NCBI RefSeq assembly: GCF_040365225.1
Contig: NZ_AP028055.1
Location: 248,001-312,000, forward strand
Direction of reading: 5' to 3'
From: Bacteroides sedimenti
GTDB lineage: Bacteria; Bacteroidota; Bacteroidia; Bacteroidales; Bacteroidaceae
DNA: 64,000 bases
The first letter of the stretch is position 1, and the number at the start of each line of letters is the position of its first letter. A program made the position numbers and the translations under genes. The notes under the pieces are model-generated. The model was not told the DNA's origin, searched no databases, and saw nothing but the letters and a program-made list of their open reading frames with translations. Shown piece by piece: positions 63,032 to 64,000 of this stretch.

Positions 63032-64000
63032 ATGAAAAGAGTGGTAAATATATTAGCAAGACTGCTGCCTAGATATAACTTTATCAGTTATGTCTATGGA
63101 TTTTCCATGTTTCTATTGTTGATGCCCTATTTTACCTGGGAGCATAGGAAATTACTGAAATTGTTCATCTTACCACTTCTCTTTGTTATTGGAATGTTGA
63201 ATCGGAGAAAAGTAGAAAAATTGGATTTGTTTATAATCCCCATATTTTCTTTGTTCCTTATATATATAGAACTACCCATTCAACAATCTTTGAGCTTTCT
63301 TTTAACACAGTCACTCTTGGTGTTCTTCATCGTTGACAGAAATAAATTGGTTGAATATTTTGAATGTTTTAAACTGTTTTTTACTATATCTCTTTTTCTT
63401 TCTTTGATTACCTATTTCTTGGTCATTTTTTCCGTTCCACTAAATTATAACTTGATAGACCCCTTAAATCCTTTGAAAACAGTTCTTTATCAACAATATA
63501 CATTTCTGGTTTTTCCTGACACTCTTTTAGATAATTTAATCCCTAGATTTTGTGGGTTATTTGATGAACCCGGAGTAGTAGGAACCGTTGCGGGTATTAT
63601 CCTTTTTGCTGAACGGTGTAATTTAAAGAAACTGAAAAATATTATTTTATTTATTGCAGGGATCTTTTCTTTCTCTCTCTTTTTTTTCATATTGGTCTTT
63701 GTTTCATTGTTGATTTTTCATAAGAAAAAAGTTGTATTTATTTTTTTGTCGTTATTTACCTTGTTTTTTGTTTTGACAAAAGAAGATCCTGTGCTTGATA
63801 AATATATTTGGGAAAGGATGGAGATGGAGGATGGTAAACTGAAAGGAGATGACAGGAGTGAAAAAGGATTAGATGAATATTTTGAAAGGTTTATTCATTC
63901 CGATAATTTTTTGTGGGGAACTGGGAAAATATCTTATGCGGCTTCTGCCTCATATAAGCAATTTGTAATTCGATACGGGTTGATTTTTTCTATCTCTGTT
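63032..64000 (+). CDS. Wzy-like polysaccharide polymerase, 5' part (runs off window)
   Basis: The frame begins at ATG 63032 (MKRVVNILARLLPRYNFISY) and stays open to the end of the window, giving 323 residues so far. It is highly hydrophobic with many membrane helices, and the segment RFCGLFDEPGVVGTVAGII is of the type found in Wzy/O-antigen-ligase-like polymerases of Bacteroidales (Arg-x-x-G-x-x-x-Glu-Pro). A soluble loop (about 250-300, with WERMEMEDGKLKGDDRSEK) lies near the end of the visible part. Wzy joins repeat units flipped by Wzx. The start is 31 bases after the glycosyltransferase stop. The missing C-terminus prevents a firmer call. Confidence 0.8.
   Translation, partial: MKRVVNILARLLPRYNFISYVYGFSMFLLLMPYFTWEHRKLLKLFILPLLFVIGMLNRRKVEKLDLFIIPIFSLFLIYIELPIQQSLSFLLTQSLLVFFIVDRNKLVEYFECFKLFFTISLFLSLITYFLVIFSVPLNYNLIDPLNPLKTVLYQQYTFLVFPDTLLDNLIPRFCGLFDEPGVVGTVAGIILFAERCNLKKLKNIILFIAGIFSFSLFFFILVFVSLLIFHKKKVVFIFLSLFTLFFVLTKEDPVLDKYIWERMEMEDGKLKGDDRSEKGLDEYFERFIHSDNFLWGTGKISYAASASYKQFVIRYGLIFSISV

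Overview
The window looks like a chromosomal segment of a gut-type Bacteroides or close Bacteroidales relative. The evidence is three SusC/SusD pairs, two ECF-sigma/FecR pairs, a Ser-type sulfatase, GH85 and GH35 glycosidases, a Wzi-family capsule protein, BspA-type leucine-rich-repeat proteins, lipoproteins with acidic residues after the lipobox cysteine, and several promoters of the Bacteroides form TTTG/TTG-N19-20-TAnnTTTG. I saw no rRNA, tRNA, CRISPR array or transposase. The species cannot be named from the sequence.

Layout. (1) 1-7.7 kb: the end of a heparinase II/III-like lyase, then a SusC/SusD pair and a secreted protein with a T9SS-like C-terminal domain. This is probably one polysaccharide utilisation locus (PUL). 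(2) 7.8-10.2 kb: a 58-residue membrane protein, mannose-1-phosphate guanylyltransferase (manC) and a Lys/Glu-rich exported repeat protein. (3) 10.9-16.5 kb: a three-gene outer-membrane operon made of an OmpA-like protein with a carboxypeptidase-regulatory-like domain, a 949-residue protein of five regular ~180-residue barrel-like repeats, and a single DUF3575 barrel. (4) 16.5-21 kb: a repeat-like non-coding block, Wzi, a small lipoprotein and a WecA/MraY-like phosphoglycosyltransferase. (5) 22-25 kb: a BspA-like protein, a membrane acyltransferase and a 4 x 23-bp palindromic tandem repeat.

(6) 25.2-35.4 kb: a divergent ECF sigma and FecR/SusC/SusD/GH85 PUL, probably for N-glycans. (7) 35.5-48.2 kb: a second ECF sigma/FecR/SusC/SusD/BACON-lipoprotein PUL, followed by an S-type sulfatase, a truncated BspA protein and a GH35 beta-galactosidase. 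Together these suggest use of sulfated host glycans. A 14-bp motif plus a spaced TGCG stands before both the sigma and the fecR gene of this PUL.

(8) 49-64 kb (running off the window): an A+T-richer surface-polysaccharide cluster. It encodes a ketoacyl-ACP synthase III, two acyl carrier proteins, an acyl-activating ligase, a GNAT enzyme, a membrane acyltransferase, a secreted SGNH esterase, two tandem FdtA-like ketoisomerases, a left-handed beta-helix acyltransferase, a FemAB/GNAT-like protein, a FdtB-like aminotransferase, a Wzx flippase, a glycosyltransferase and a Wzy-like polymerase. The genes fit synthesis and export of a polysaccharide with a dTDP-3-amino-3,6-dideoxyhexose. They may also carry a dedicated ACP module that makes an unusual acyl decoration.

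The most novel-looking items are the polysaccharide acyl-ACP module, the FdtA pair with complementary active-site changes, the five-repeat barrel protein with its operon partners, and the duplicated promoter-like motif of the second ECF system.
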